A stretch of 40,067 bases of DNA from Candidatus Methanoperedens sp. Its GTDB lineage: Archaea > Halobacteriota > Methanosarcinia > Methanosarcinales > Methanoperedenaceae. The stretch covers positions 1-40,067 of the forward strand of contig JAHFDG010000036.1 of the NCBI GenBank assembly GCA_023249105.1, read 5' to 3'. Numbering within the stretch: the stretch's first letter is position 1; each line of letters starts with the position of its first letter. A program made the translations under genes and the position numbers. This document shows, piece after piece, positions 32,801 through 40,067 of the stretch. Below the pieces are notes generated by a model, which was given only the letters and a program-made list of their open reading frames with translations, made no database searches and was not told where the DNA came from.

Positions 32801-33249
32801 ATGACATCTTCTATGGAGGTACTGTAAGCTTAATAACATTTAGCGGGCTCTCGCCAAAGCATATACATACCGAAACAAGCAGCGTACAGTGCTATGCCTG
32901 CCATGTTAAAGAATACATGTCCGACATGCCTGATGGGCAGAGGTATTTTGTACTCAAAAAAGAGAGCCAGAATGTCACGTTAAATCAACTGGATATTGAT
33001 TTTACTAGCTCCGAAAGGAAAACATTGTACTCCAACAATTCATGGGATATGGGTAGCGGTTATAAACTCTCGATTAAAGATTTCAGCCTGAATCGGGAGT
33101 ATGTATGGCTTGTACTTACACAAAACGACATTCTAGTAAAAGAGGATTTTGTCAGGGAAGGGGATTATTTCACATATAACACAACATTAAACGGCGTAGA
33201 TATCACGATGTTCCGTCTGAAAGTCGCCAACTTGTTCGTGAAAGGATGA
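29845..33249 (+). CDS. 18-haem c-type cytochrome with PGF-pre-PGF and S-layer domains
   Basis: A signal peptide (SIALTASIAILVLVVLPVYA) precedes about 65 residues rich in Asn, Thr and His with many N-x-S/T sequons. Two PGF-pre-PGF-type domains follow (about residues 110-215 and 242-350; WVMLPTNVNKEEN, WVVLPTEVNTEEN). Eighteen CxxCH motifs then run from residue 361 to 1016 in tandem modules of six (CWACH, CSTCH, CQLCH, CSYCH, CSSCH, CVQCH). Two Methanosarcina-type S-layer domains cover about 909-1000 and 1034-1134. Fused S-layer and multihaem proteins are known in ANME-2 and are thought to pass electrons through the cell coat. The start is a TTG with GGATAGGT upstream. A 3-nt gap precedes the next cytochrome. 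Confidence 0.93.
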   Translation: MRQSIALTASIAILVLVVLPVYATDSNFSYDLNASNTTNTTNSTDHPHLTYDLNTSNTTNSSTNHTHLISDSNTSNTTNSTNHTHSNTTVNSSGPSHAHANLTLAATFIQSNNEEVTVTLEDYEKNNPLTVMPPGMPLRFFKINAQNISYESIALNATYCEMDIKGTDEEKLAIFRYEANNSTWVMLPTNVNKEENILNASVNSLSLFAVSSHSENTSAHIHNDTAQAGKSHNCENVEDEPISASFISGESKLTLEIESDNTSDSSPPGSLIKFFSISARNFSYSGVSIKAGYNDAVLKGANESSLSILHYTNSTWVVLPTEVNTEENTLKASVDSLSLFAISSFSGTSTGSMGMGIVSNCLRCHGSNSTAFGEGMMGSIPKVNESIMNLSIHLNLNNASSNLNQACWACHANSTTPPKKHPPMFKASALTCSTCHVNGIGKFNPPRTTEHTLHAANITVNATCQLCHGKPQMINFNGSTTNSTISHYGKNRTDMLDLNKTSTNCSYCHQNPASEFSDVFNKTSRTNITHDGGISCSSCHGTGRLHNSTLTNMQGFSLSNCVQCHGTSGFAPKKIDENVINLSIHANLNNASSNINRACWACHSNSSNAPNTHPSISMPANTCSTCHVNNTVIFSAPKTTEHTRHAVNITVNATCQLCHGKPQMINLNGSTLNSTISHYGKNRTGMLDLNKTSTSCSYCHQNPASEFSDVFNKASRTNITHNGDLSCSSCHGIGRLHNSTLANMRGYSLSNCVQCHGTSGFALNKVSESSINQSIHANLNNASSNLNQACWACHSNIVTTPEKHPDITKLPNSCSKCHIDGALNLTQKQKGVQTVHVSSHSPESQKIRTPACTLCHSNDVLASGKTINSTVSHYAQYPKVDTRDCVSCHQNKEIGKKWGSPPDPIETIRLSNVEKKLVSDDIWKINQNYSIAISEVDKEGQSAWLELYYNGKLIQKELVPEGGSFKYDTKLVQEGGNKTIIDLRIDDIFYGGTVSLITFSGLSPKHIHTETSSVQCYACHVKEYMSDMPDGQRYFVLKKESQNVTLNQLDIDFTSSERKTLYSNNSWDMGSGYKLSIKDFSLNREYVWLVLTQNDILVKEDFVREGDYFTYNTTLNGVDITMFRLKVANLFVKG
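31009..32520 (+). repeat. tandem in-gene repeat, about 576 bp units encoding six haem sites
   Basis: Units begin at 31009, 31585 and 32158, with spacings of 576 and 573 bp. The third unit is incomplete. The anchor GCATGCTGGGCATG appears at 31060, 31636 and 32209. Some stretches are nearly identical between units, for example CCAGCTCTGCCACGGCAAAC, which points to recent duplication or gene conversion. This explains the six-haem periodicity. Confidence 0.9.
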
Positions 33250-33255
33250 ACAGTG

Positions 33256-35448
33256 ATGGAAGAAATGAGAAAATATCTGCTTTTTATTGTTCTTGCTATC
33301 CAGATGATTAATTTATCATCTGCTGCTAACGATACTAATCCGGATATAATAGTTGTTATTGAGGATGCACGCCACATCTCAAACGAGACTATTGTAATTG
33401 GATATAATGAAACTATAAGCAATTATACAGGCTCCGAACTGAGTTCTGGTCAGGATGTACTGGTCGGTAGTGCTCCCAGAACGTTTCACGAGTCTGTTCT
33501 AACCAATGGTAGTTTTAGTCCAGATTGTACAAGCTGCCACCGCCTTGGAGGAGTTGCGCCAAAGCAGATCGATATTGAAGCATTTAAAAAGAGCGTTCAT
33601 GCAAACCTCAATAACAGAACCAATAATACAGTGGCAGTCGATCCTGTAAATAAAGCATGCTGGGCATGTCACGGCAACGGCAGCAAACCTCTGGGTCATC
33701 CTGAAGAATATAAATCCCCGAGATCATGCGCTTCATGCCATTCATTTACCGCTGCCTATAATGCCCCATTAGTGAAAGGACATACAAAGGCGGGAGAAAA
33801 TCTAACTGTAAAAATAAGCTGCGAGAGCTGCCATGGCAACAGTCTCATGAAAATTGGATTAAATAATGCCAAGGCTAACGTTTCACATTATGGTGGAAAG
33901 GTAATATACAACTCGACAAATTGCCTCTCATGCCATGGAGACTCGATTAATGGCACAAAATGGGGAAATGCACCACGGGTATATTCCCACGCCAGGAACG
34001 GTTCGTGTACAGACTGCCACGGTGTGGGTCGGGTCAAAACGCTCCACGATGCAAACCTGACAATTCCTGCTGAAAGAACATGTATCAAGTGCCACACACG
34101 AGAGAACGCTGTAAAAAAATACGGGGCAGCGGCAATCATTCGCACTCATTACCCGGGCGCGCCTGAGGGGCGGGCAAACACGACTCTTGTAAATGCCAGT
34201 TTTACGTGCTCGCTGTGCCATAACGTAGCTAATACCACTCTCCATAATCGTTCCCTTACTAAAAATCTCTTATATACGAGCAATATTTCACAGAATAATG
34301 TTTCACAAAGCTTCTGCTATCAGTGCCACGGTATCGAAGGAAGCTTTCCCTACAAGCCATCTGTCCAGATTCCTCGCCTTATCCACGGCAACCAGAGTGA
34401 ACACGTTGCCGTGGGAATGAAGATAAACTGCGAGACATGCCACGATTCCAACAGGGTGAGCAGATTCCACAAACCTTCAGCCGCATGGGATAGACCTGTC
34501 GGAAGAATAGCAGATAGTAAAAGTGCCCAGTGTACAGACTGCCATAATACCCATATAAAACAGACAATCCCAAACGTTACCTGCTCAACATGCCACGCCG
34601 GTTATGATTCCTCCCACTACAGTGTCCTGGCAGTAGAAAAGATTAATAAGACCCTCACCTGCGGCGCCTGCCATAACGAGATAAAAAGTCAGTTCCATAA
34701 CCTGACACGACCTGATAAAGACTTTTTAGAACCCCAAATAAAAACAAAGGATACAAGAATTTTATCATGCGACTCATGCCATAACGCTACAGGAAAAGAG
34801 AAATTCCATTACAGCGAGTTCCCCGCAGGAACCATCCAGTCGCCAGGCTGGTATAACTGGAGCAACGGTAGTAGAGTGAATAAATGCTCGGTCTGCCATG
34901 TGAAATATGGCGGAGAAGCGCCATTTAATGCTACAAATCTGACCAATCCCCAGCACAGGGCCGCAACCAACTGTACCCTCTGCCATGGCGGAGATACTCC
35001 CATTGCTCTGCATGTGCTCCAGAAATCAAATACAGCGCCTTATGTCAGAGATATAATTCTAATTCCTCAGAAAAGTTACGCAGGCGAGAACATTTCCATC
35101 AGTGTTCTGGCAGTCTCAGGGTGGGATGCTAATATCACGAACGTAGAGTATTTCATTGACATGGTTGGCGAGGGAGGAAAAGGTAGAAAGCTGGCTCTTG
35201 GGAAAGAGCTTGTTGGAGGGCAGGTGAGAGAGGCTTTTGCAGATATCGATACCTCTGACCTTAAGGAGGGCACACATATAGTTTCAGTGCATGCACAGGA
35301 TTCGAAAGGTAGATGGGGAGATGTGCAGCCTGCGCCGCTTGTGATAGCTAAAAAGACGAACCCCTGGTTTTTATTCAAACACTGGGAACTGATATTTTTA
35401 ATTATGGGTATATTGATATTAATTTACATATTTAAAAAAAATAAGTGA
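33256..35448 (+). CDS. 16-haem c-type cytochrome, membrane anchored
   Basis: A signal peptide (KYLLFIVLAIQMINLSSAA) is followed by 16 CxxCH motifs from about residue 91 (CTSCH) to 573 (CTLCH). An Ig-like domain (VRDIILIPQKSYAGENISI, then VEYFIDMVG and THIVSVHAQDSKGRWGD) follows. A C-terminal helix (WELIFLIMGILILIYIF) with a Lys tail anchors it, so the haems face outward. The first three haem sites resemble those of the 18-haem protein (ACWACHGN, SCASCH). I start at the ATG at 33256; a GTG just before it and an ATG at 33265 are alternatives. It precedes CcmF by 6 nt. It could relay electrons from the membrane to the S-layer cytochrome. Confidence 0.93.
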   Translation: MEEMRKYLLFIVLAIQMINLSSAANDTNPDIIVVIEDARHISNETIVIGYNETISNYTGSELSSGQDVLVGSAPRTFHESVLTNGSFSPDCTSCHRLGGVAPKQIDIEAFKKSVHANLNNRTNNTVAVDPVNKACWACHGNGSKPLGHPEEYKSPRSCASCHSFTAAYNAPLVKGHTKAGENLTVKISCESCHGNSLMKIGLNNAKANVSHYGGKVIYNSTNCLSCHGDSINGTKWGNAPRVYSHARNGSCTDCHGVGRVKTLHDANLTIPAERTCIKCHTRENAVKKYGAAAIIRTHYPGAPEGRANTTLVNASFTCSLCHNVANTTLHNRSLTKNLLYTSNISQNNVSQSFCYQCHGIEGSFPYKPSVQIPRLIHGNQSEHVAVGMKINCETCHDSNRVSRFHKPSAAWDRPVGRIADSKSAQCTDCHNTHIKQTIPNVTCSTCHAGYDSSHYSVLAVEKINKTLTCGACHNEIKSQFHNLTRPDKDFLEPQIKTKDTRILSCDSCHNATGKEKFHYSEFPAGTIQSPGWYNWSNGSRVNKCSVCHVKYGGEAPFNATNLTNPQHRAATNCTLCHGGDTPIALHVLQKSNTAPYVRDIILIPQKSYAGENISISVLAVSGWDANITNVEYFIDMVGEGGKGRKLALGKELVGGQVREAFADIDTSDLKEGTHIVSVHAQDSKGRWGDVQPAPLVIAKKTNPWFLFKHWELIFLIMGILILIYIFKKNK

Positions 35449-35454
35449 TCTGTT

Positions 35455-37467
35455 ATGGATATCGGAAATACGCTTTTATTGACAGCACTCTTCGCTGCCG
35501 TGGCTTCAGTATTGCTGTGTAAACGTAACAATTATTATTTCTTATGGATGCTTCGCTGGACGTTTTTCTCTATTTCATTAGCAGTTTTGCTTCTGGTTTA
35601 CTACTTTATCTCAAAGGACTTCGGTATAGATTATGTATATATGTACAGCGGGGACCAACCCCTCTTATACAGGATAGCTGCTATCTGGGCAGGAAAGGAG
35701 GGAATACACTTACTGCTGGCATGGGCTACCATGCTGTGTATTTTATTTTTCTATACAAAAAACAAAGAAAATCATGGATTCACTCAGAAAACACTATACA
35801 TAGCCTTGATGATTGAAATTTTAATACTGATAATCACTCCCGCCGATTCGCCTTTTAAACCGATAAAGGGAGCATTTAATACAGATGTCTTATCCGGGCA
35901 CGGGTTAAGTCCTAAATTTATTAACCCATGGTTTTTGGTCCACCCGCCCCTGCTGGTTATGGCATATGCGGCAAGTATCATCCTCTTTGCTTCCGCAATA
36001 GTATATCTGTACTCTGGAGAAAAAGATTGGGTCAAGACGGCAAGATCGTGGGGGAGATTTTCCTGGCTTATGTTATCGCTGGGAATGGCGACAGGAGGAT
36101 TATGGGCATATGAGATTATTGAATGGAACGGGTTCTGGAGATGGGATCCCGTTCAGTCAGGTGCTCTCGTTATCTGGCTTGTCCTGACAGCCGCCCTGCA
36201 TGCGATTGTAAGGCACGGGCGAAACGATCAGGAATATGGACTAACCGCCCCGCTGCTGGCTGCATCGGTATTTATTCTGAATATCTACGTAATGTTCATC
36301 ACGCGAAAAGGAGTGCGCGGCTCGGAGCACAACTTTATAGGAAGCGCTGTGTGGTACATTTTGCTCGCCGGGATGTTATTCGCAATAATCGCAGTGTTAT
36401 ATTTGTTTTTAAAGAGAACGCGACCCTGTTCTGGCAAAGTTACTCAAAACCTGAAGCCTGCGTCGCTAAGTTCAATGCGAAGTTCATTCCACGTTACTAT
36501 TCTACTATTGTGTACCCTGGCATTCATACCTTTATGGGGCATCTTCCATTCGCTAATCTCAGAAAAGATTTTTGGCGAATTTATCCAGGTTCCAGAAGAG
36601 GTCTATAATTTCTGGAGTTATCCCATAATTCTATTGCTGACGCTGCTGACCGGCTATTGCATGCTCCAGGGATTAGTAAAGCGAAAAAGTCTCATCTACA
36701 TAATGCTGGTCTGGATTTTCGTCGGAACAGTGACTGCTTTTGTGCCAAAAACGCCTACCCTGCTTAGTTCTGCTTCAGGATTCTATCAGCAATCAACGCT
36801 TCTCGTGCAATCAACAGGGTCTATTTCTATGATATCTTATGTATCAGTATCCCTTTTCGCTATCACAGGAATAATTATCCGGTTTTTGTACACCAAAAAT
36901 CGTTTCTCATATAAGAGCATAGGCACAGGATTAATCCACGCGGGGTTTATTCTGATCGTGCTGGGAGCTGTTATATCCGCATCTTTCAGTAAAGGCGTAT
37001 CTCTCGAATCCACTCTTAAAGAATTAAATACTTTTCAGAATATAGACTCTACATGGAACGCCAGGATAACAGGCGCCAGCATCGTGAATACCCTGGATGG
37101 ATGGGAACAGACACTGAATCTGAATATATATAAAAACGGGGATGCGCATGGATCAGGCACAGTAAGCTTAACGAAAAGTGACCGATCTGGCTATTTCCAT
37201 AGAGTCCTTATTCATCGAACCGTTTTCACAGATATATTAATACATTTTGCTTCGGATGCGATGAGTCAGTATTCAACCCAGCTAAGTGTAAAAGTTATTC
37301 CCTTGATAAATATTCTCTGGGGAGGAATTCTATTGATGATCGGCGGAATTATTGTTCTGATAAACCCGAAGTTTTTCCTCAAAAATTATTGGGAATTTTT
37401 TATTAACTTAAACCAAAAACTGCTTAAAGAGGAAAGGAATTTTTATATGCGGAAAAATGGGAGGTAA
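35455..37467 (+). CDS. ccmF: CcmF-type cytochrome c haem lyase
   Basis: The 670-residue polytopic protein has about 14 membrane helices and the CcmF/CcsA-family tryptophan-rich motif WNGFWRWDPVQSG near residue 224. His residues flank membrane segments (PWFLVHPPLLVMAYA and RHGRNDQEYG). CcmF attaches haem to CxxCH motifs outside the membrane. It is adjacent to the two cytochromes it most likely matures. The C-terminal part (residues 505-620) has an extracytoplasmic beta-rich segment (WNARITGASIVNTLDGWEQ), as in CcmF. The start is the ATG at 35455. Only CcmF is local; CcmA/B/C/E partners are not in the window. Confidence 0.92.
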   Translation: MDIGNTLLLTALFAAVASVLLCKRNNYYFLWMLRWTFFSISLAVLLLVYYFISKDFGIDYVYMYSGDQPLLYRIAAIWAGKEGIHLLLAWATMLCILFFYTKNKENHGFTQKTLYIALMIEILILIITPADSPFKPIKGAFNTDVLSGHGLSPKFINPWFLVHPPLLVMAYAASIILFASAIVYLYSGEKDWVKTARSWGRFSWLMLSLGMATGGLWAYEIIEWNGFWRWDPVQSGALVIWLVLTAALHAIVRHGRNDQEYGLTAPLLAASVFILNIYVMFITRKGVRGSEHNFIGSAVWYILLAGMLFAIIAVLYLFLKRTRPCSGKVTQNLKPASLSSMRSSFHVTILLLCTLAFIPLWGIFHSLISEKIFGEFIQVPEEVYNFWSYPIILLLTLLTGYCMLQGLVKRKSLIYIMLVWIFVGTVTAFVPKTPTLLSSASGFYQQSTLLVQSTGSISMISYVSVSLFAITGIIIRFLYTKNRFSYKSIGTGLIHAGFILIVLGAVISASFSKGVSLESTLKELNTFQNIDSTWNARITGASIVNTLDGWEQTLNLNIYKNGDAHGSGTVSLTKSDRSGYFHRVLIHRTVFTDILIHFASDAMSQYSTQLSVKVIPLINILWGGILLMIGGIIVLINPKFFLKNYWEFFINLNQKLLKEERNFYMRKNGR

Positions 37468-37471
37468 ATAA

Positions 37472-39118
37472 ATGACAAAGATAAAAAATATTGCATATAT
37501 GGCATTGGTAATCTTACTTGTGTCAATTTTTCTGGGCTGTGTAACCAAAGAACAACCAAAAACAACTCAAAAGAATGAAGGCATGGGAAAAGAGATGGAG
37601 AAAGGCACGGGTATGGAGCCTGCTCAAAAAATCAATCTTATAGATAGGAACATTGCCGGCCTGGATAAAGCAAAAACATCTCAGATTATAGAACTTCCTG
37701 ATGGCGCAGTATTTCAGCTTGAAGCAAAACCAGTTGTAAAAAGCATCAATGGAAATGCTATTCGCATGTTAGGCTATAACTCTCAGATTCCAGGACCTCT
37801 GATAAAGGTCAGGCAGGACAGCAGCATCTCTGTTAATTTTACAAACAACCTTGATATGGAAACCACAGTTCACTGGCACGGCATAAGACTGGGAAATAAG
37901 TTCGATGGCGTTCCTGAGGTTACGCAAAAACCTGTCAAGCCGGGAGAAAGCTTCCTTTACAAGCTGGATTTCCCTGACGAAGGCGTCTATTGGTATCATC
38001 CTCACATGAGAGATGATATAGGGCAGGAACTGGGGTTATACGGCAATATTCTCGTTGAACCTCGCTCCCAAAACTACTTTAATCCTGTGGATAAGGAAGT
38101 AGCTCTATTCCTTGACGATATCAAAATCGTAAACGGTGATGTTGAGCCATTTAGCAAAGATTATGCACGCTTCGCGCTGACAGGACGGTTCGGAAATCTA
38201 ATGCTAACCAATGGAGAGACGGACTACCAACTCAACGTGAAAAAAGGTGATGTGGTGCGATTCTATCTCACGTCTTCTTCCAACACAAGACCGTTTAACT
38301 TCTCAATAGAAGACCACAAGATGAAATCTGTTGAGATGAAATTAGTGGGAGGAGACTCCGGGAAATACGAAAAAGAATCGTTTGTGGACTCTATAATTCT
38401 CAGCGTCTCAGAGCGGTATATTGTAGAAGTTCTCTTTGATAAACCTGGCACGTTCAGGCTTCTTAATAACATTCCTGTAAATTACACTACTGCGAAAAGA
38501 ACATACGTGCTTGGCACGGTCAATGTTTCTGAAGCTACTTCTGCAAGCCAAAAACCTGACTTCTTTGTTCTTAAAGAAAATACTGAGGTTATCGACAGTA
38601 TCAAGCCTTTCAAAAAATATATCTCTGCAAAACCAGACTATGAAATAGATCTCACCATAGATATTATGGGTGACCTTGCAAAAGAGATTGCAAGTATGCC
38701 CAGGGCTCTGGAACCTATCGAGTGGGGCGAGGATGAAAATATGGCATTGATGAACAGCATGTCCACCAGTGAAAATGTGAAGTGGATGCTCAAGGATAAA
38801 GCCACTGGAAAAGAGAATCCCAACTACCAGATGAAAGTAGGCGATGTTAAGAAGATCAGGATTTTCAATGATCCAAAGTCGATGCATCCGATGCAGCACC
38901 CGATGCACTTACATGGGCAGCGCTTCCTTGTTCTGGCTCAGGATGGAAAAACCAATGACAACCTTGTGTGGAAGGACACGGTGCTTGTGCCTGCAGGAAG
39001 CGTTGTGGACATTCTCGTGGAATTCACTAACCCTGGAGATTGGCTGATGCACTGCCACATACCAGAACACGCAGAGGCAGGCATGATTGCCTCCTTTAAT
39101 GTAAGTCAAGACCGGTGA
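37472..39118 (+). CDS. multicopper oxidase, lipoprotein
   Basis: The N-terminus has a lipobox-like IFLGC with Cys23, so it is probably a lipid-anchored surface protein. All four copper-binding motifs are present: HWHG (134-137), HPH (176-178), HPMQHPMHLHG (472-482), and HCHIPEHAEAGM (527-538) with type 1 ligands His527/533, Cys528 and Met538. The length and motifs fit three-domain laccase/CueO-type oxidases. These use O2 or other oxidants, so the acceptor in an anaerobic archaeon is unclear. A Met-rich segment (GEDENMALMNSMSTSENVKWM) resembles copper-sensing helices of CueO. GGGAGG precedes the ATG. It is directly downstream of CcmF. Confidence 0.93.
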   Translation: MTKIKNIAYMALVILLVSIFLGCVTKEQPKTTQKNEGMGKEMEKGTGMEPAQKINLIDRNIAGLDKAKTSQIIELPDGAVFQLEAKPVVKSINGNAIRMLGYNSQIPGPLIKVRQDSSISVNFTNNLDMETTVHWHGIRLGNKFDGVPEVTQKPVKPGESFLYKLDFPDEGVYWYHPHMRDDIGQELGLYGNILVEPRSQNYFNPVDKEVALFLDDIKIVNGDVEPFSKDYARFALTGRFGNLMLTNGETDYQLNVKKGDVVRFYLTSSSNTRPFNFSIEDHKMKSVEMKLVGGDSGKYEKESFVDSIILSVSERYIVEVLFDKPGTFRLLNNIPVNYTTAKRTYVLGTVNVSEATSASQKPDFFVLKENTEVIDSIKPFKKYISAKPDYEIDLTIDIMGDLAKEIASMPRALEPIEWGEDENMALMNSMSTSENVKWMLKDKATGKENPNYQMKVGDVKKIRIFNDPKSMHPMQHPMHLHGQRFLVLAQDGKTNDNLVWKDTVLVPAGSVVDILVEFTNPGDWLMHCHIPEHAEAGMIASFNVSQDR

Positions 39119-39134
39119 TTGAAAAATTCACCGG
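39112..39134 (+). terminator. hairpin at the multicopper oxidase stop, possible terminator
   Basis: CCGGTGA (39112-39118) pairs with TCACCGG (39128-39134) around a 9-nt A-rich loop. The left arm includes the stop codon. No clear T-run follows, so terminator function is uncertain. Confidence 0.3.
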
Positions 39135-39172
39135 CCTATCTCATAAGACCATCAAAAGGCTGGATATGCCTG

Positions 39173-39259
39173 GTTTCAACACCTGCAACATCCTGATTTG
39201 AGGTTGTGCTTGGATTGCTGGGCACAGGTCTTGCTTATCAGATGAGACGCAAACAGTGA
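39173..39259 (+). pseudogene. second orphan CTERM sorting tail, with internal stop
   Basis: The frame reads VSTPATS, a stop (TGA at 39194-39196), then FEVVLGLLGTGLAYQMRRKQ. It is collinear with the tail at 26923-27063, with about 80-85% identity over 86 nt by eye. The Gly codon of the GFE motif has become TGA. It is a dead copy of the same 3' end of a surface-protein gene. Confidence 0.6.
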
Positions 39260-39330
39260 GCGAGTTTTATGTGTTGGTTAGAAAGCTCATCTACATCCTG
39301 GAGTTCACCTTGGAATCAACTTTGACTTTA

Positions 39331-39957
39331 TTACTCTCGAATGAAATTCCCATGCCAGGTATGATACCATACCTGTCCTGAGTAACCATTCACATCCAGC
39401 ATACCGTACATTTTGTTATCCTTCTTTACATCAAAATGGTAGTAGCCATAAAACACTCCGCTATCTTCTGCCTTCGTGCCGGGAACCCGGGAATCCAAAA
39501 ACTGCTGGGCAAATCCTTTCGCTTGTTCCTTTGTTACTGTCATCGTTCCTGCCTGTAATCCAACCATACCGTATTTCGTGTTCCACATCATAGTGGGACC
39601 CATTTCAGGAGAAATAATACCGCTGTATTTATCAATGACTACCTGAAATGCCTTGGTTCCTGTACTTTTCTCCTTATATTCAGCATAGAAGTTGAACTCC
39701 CATTCCTCAAGGTCACCGAGTTCCAGGTCAGGAGCATTCTGAGCAGACAGGTATTTCTTTGTAATATCCTTTGCTTGCTCCAGGTTAACCAGGCTTCCAT
39801 TTGAATTATATGGGACGCCGCCGCTTATGAGCATGTTTCCTCCCATCATCTGCATCATGTTCCCCATCATGCTGGCGCCCATCATCCCGGAACCCATCAT
39901 ACCGCCAATCCCTCCATAGCCACTCCATTGAGATGAATACCCTCCATAAGGATTTGT
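39331..39957 (-). pseudogene. Met-rich PepSY-like protein, 5' end missing
   Basis: From the first ATG (39900) 189 residues are encoded: MMGSGMMGASMMGNMMQMMGG, then two PepSY-like repeats (LEQAKDITKKYL with VVIDKYSGIIS, and TKEQAKGFAQQFL with GMLDVNGYSGQVWYHTWHG). The frame stays open upstream to about 39957 with GYSSQWSGYGGIGG, the kind of sequence that follows a signal peptide. It then runs into a TAA at 39973 without any start. A signal peptide is therefore missing. The adjacent transposase end suggests an insertion removed it. Met/His-rich PepSY proteins often bind copper, which fits the neighbouring multicopper oxidase. Expression from the ATG at 39900 would give a cytoplasmic fragment. 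Confidence 0.7.
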
Positions 39958-39972
39958 TACGAAATAACTTGA

Positions 39973-40067
39973 TTATTTATCAACTACTTTTGTGCAAATT
40001 GTATAATTCCATTCTCCATGGAAATCATCCTTTAGAATATTGACATCAGATAGCTCTTCATCTGAGA
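39973..40067 (-). mobile_element. C-terminal end of a transposase (partial at window edge)
   Basis: The minus-strand frame enters from the right edge and ends SDVNILKDDFHGEWNYTICT, then KVVDK and a TAA. The FHGEWNYTI ending recalls the C-termini of archaeal IS transposases (IS4/ISNCY-like). Family and intactness cannot be judged from 31 codons. It ends 15 nt from the broken PepSY-like gene. Confidence 0.5.

Noticed and set aside
36123-36608. 161-codon frame inside ccmF in another frame
   Set aside because: The composition is rich in Arg, Cys and Ser as expected for an off-frame reading, and it has no membrane pattern.

Overview
The window looks like chromosomal DNA of a methanotrophic or methanogenic archaeon of the Methanosarcinales, most like 'Candidatus Methanoperedens' (ANME-2d). 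The evidence is an F420-dependent NADP reductase, a PspA/PspAA/HtpX/PspAB module, a geranylgeranyl-reductase-type flavoprotein, PGF-CTERM-like sorting tails, leaderless TATA promoters, and two very large multiheme c-type cytochromes, one fused to Methanosarcina-type S-layer domains. The taxon is inferred from gene content only. No rRNA, tRNA or CRISPR array was recognised.

Layout. 1-3.4 kb: the 5' end of a leftward gene, a nuclease/helicase relic, a small membrane protein, a TPR protein, a SEC-C protein and a TIM-barrel protein. 3.4-6.6 kb: a leftward pair, an S9 peptidase and a radical-SAM protein with extra Fe-S domains. 6.7-9.7 kb: a small unknown protein coupled to a DUF1998 (MrfA-like) helicase. 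9.8-13.6 kb: a small defence or selfish island with an AbiEi/AbiEii toxin-antitoxin pair, a second orphan AbiEi-like regulator on the other strand, and a HhH plus PD-(D/E)XK-like nuclease. Both AbiE loci have strong palindromic operators. 13.7-20.3 kb: a thiol/metal/export block with two YHS microproteins, a PGF-CTERM-like surface protein, a two-permease plus ATPase MacB-type ABC system, a CcdA-like thiol transporter, a thioredoxin-like protein, and an SDH/ClpP-fold membrane protease carrying its own TRASH/YHS zinc finger. 20.3-22.2 kb: a leftward tautomerase and F420:NADP reductase pair and a zinc-ribbon protein. 22.4-26 kb: the PspA envelope-stress operon and a GGR-like flavoprotein. 26-27.2 kb: one small gene and decayed repeats.

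27.2-39.9 kb is the most interesting block: a DOMON protein, a multi-spanning His-bearing membrane protein, a roadblock/LC7 protein, an 18-heme cytochrome with PGF-pre-PGF and S-layer domains, a 16-heme membrane-anchored cytochrome, a CcmF-type haem lyase and a lipoprotein multicopper oxidase. It is followed by a Met-rich PepSY-like gene whose 5' end was apparently cut off by a transposon. Read together this is a candidate envelope-spanning electron conduit with a copper-enzyme terminus. The individual families are known. The proposed wiring is inference.

Other notable points are an F420:NADP reductase whose only in-frame start that retains the NADP-binding fold is AUA, preceded by a strong Shine-Dalgarno match; two homologous orphan CTERM sorting tails 12 kb apart; and a recurrent TTTAAA-SC-AAAACC-type upstream element shared by several stress/metal genes.
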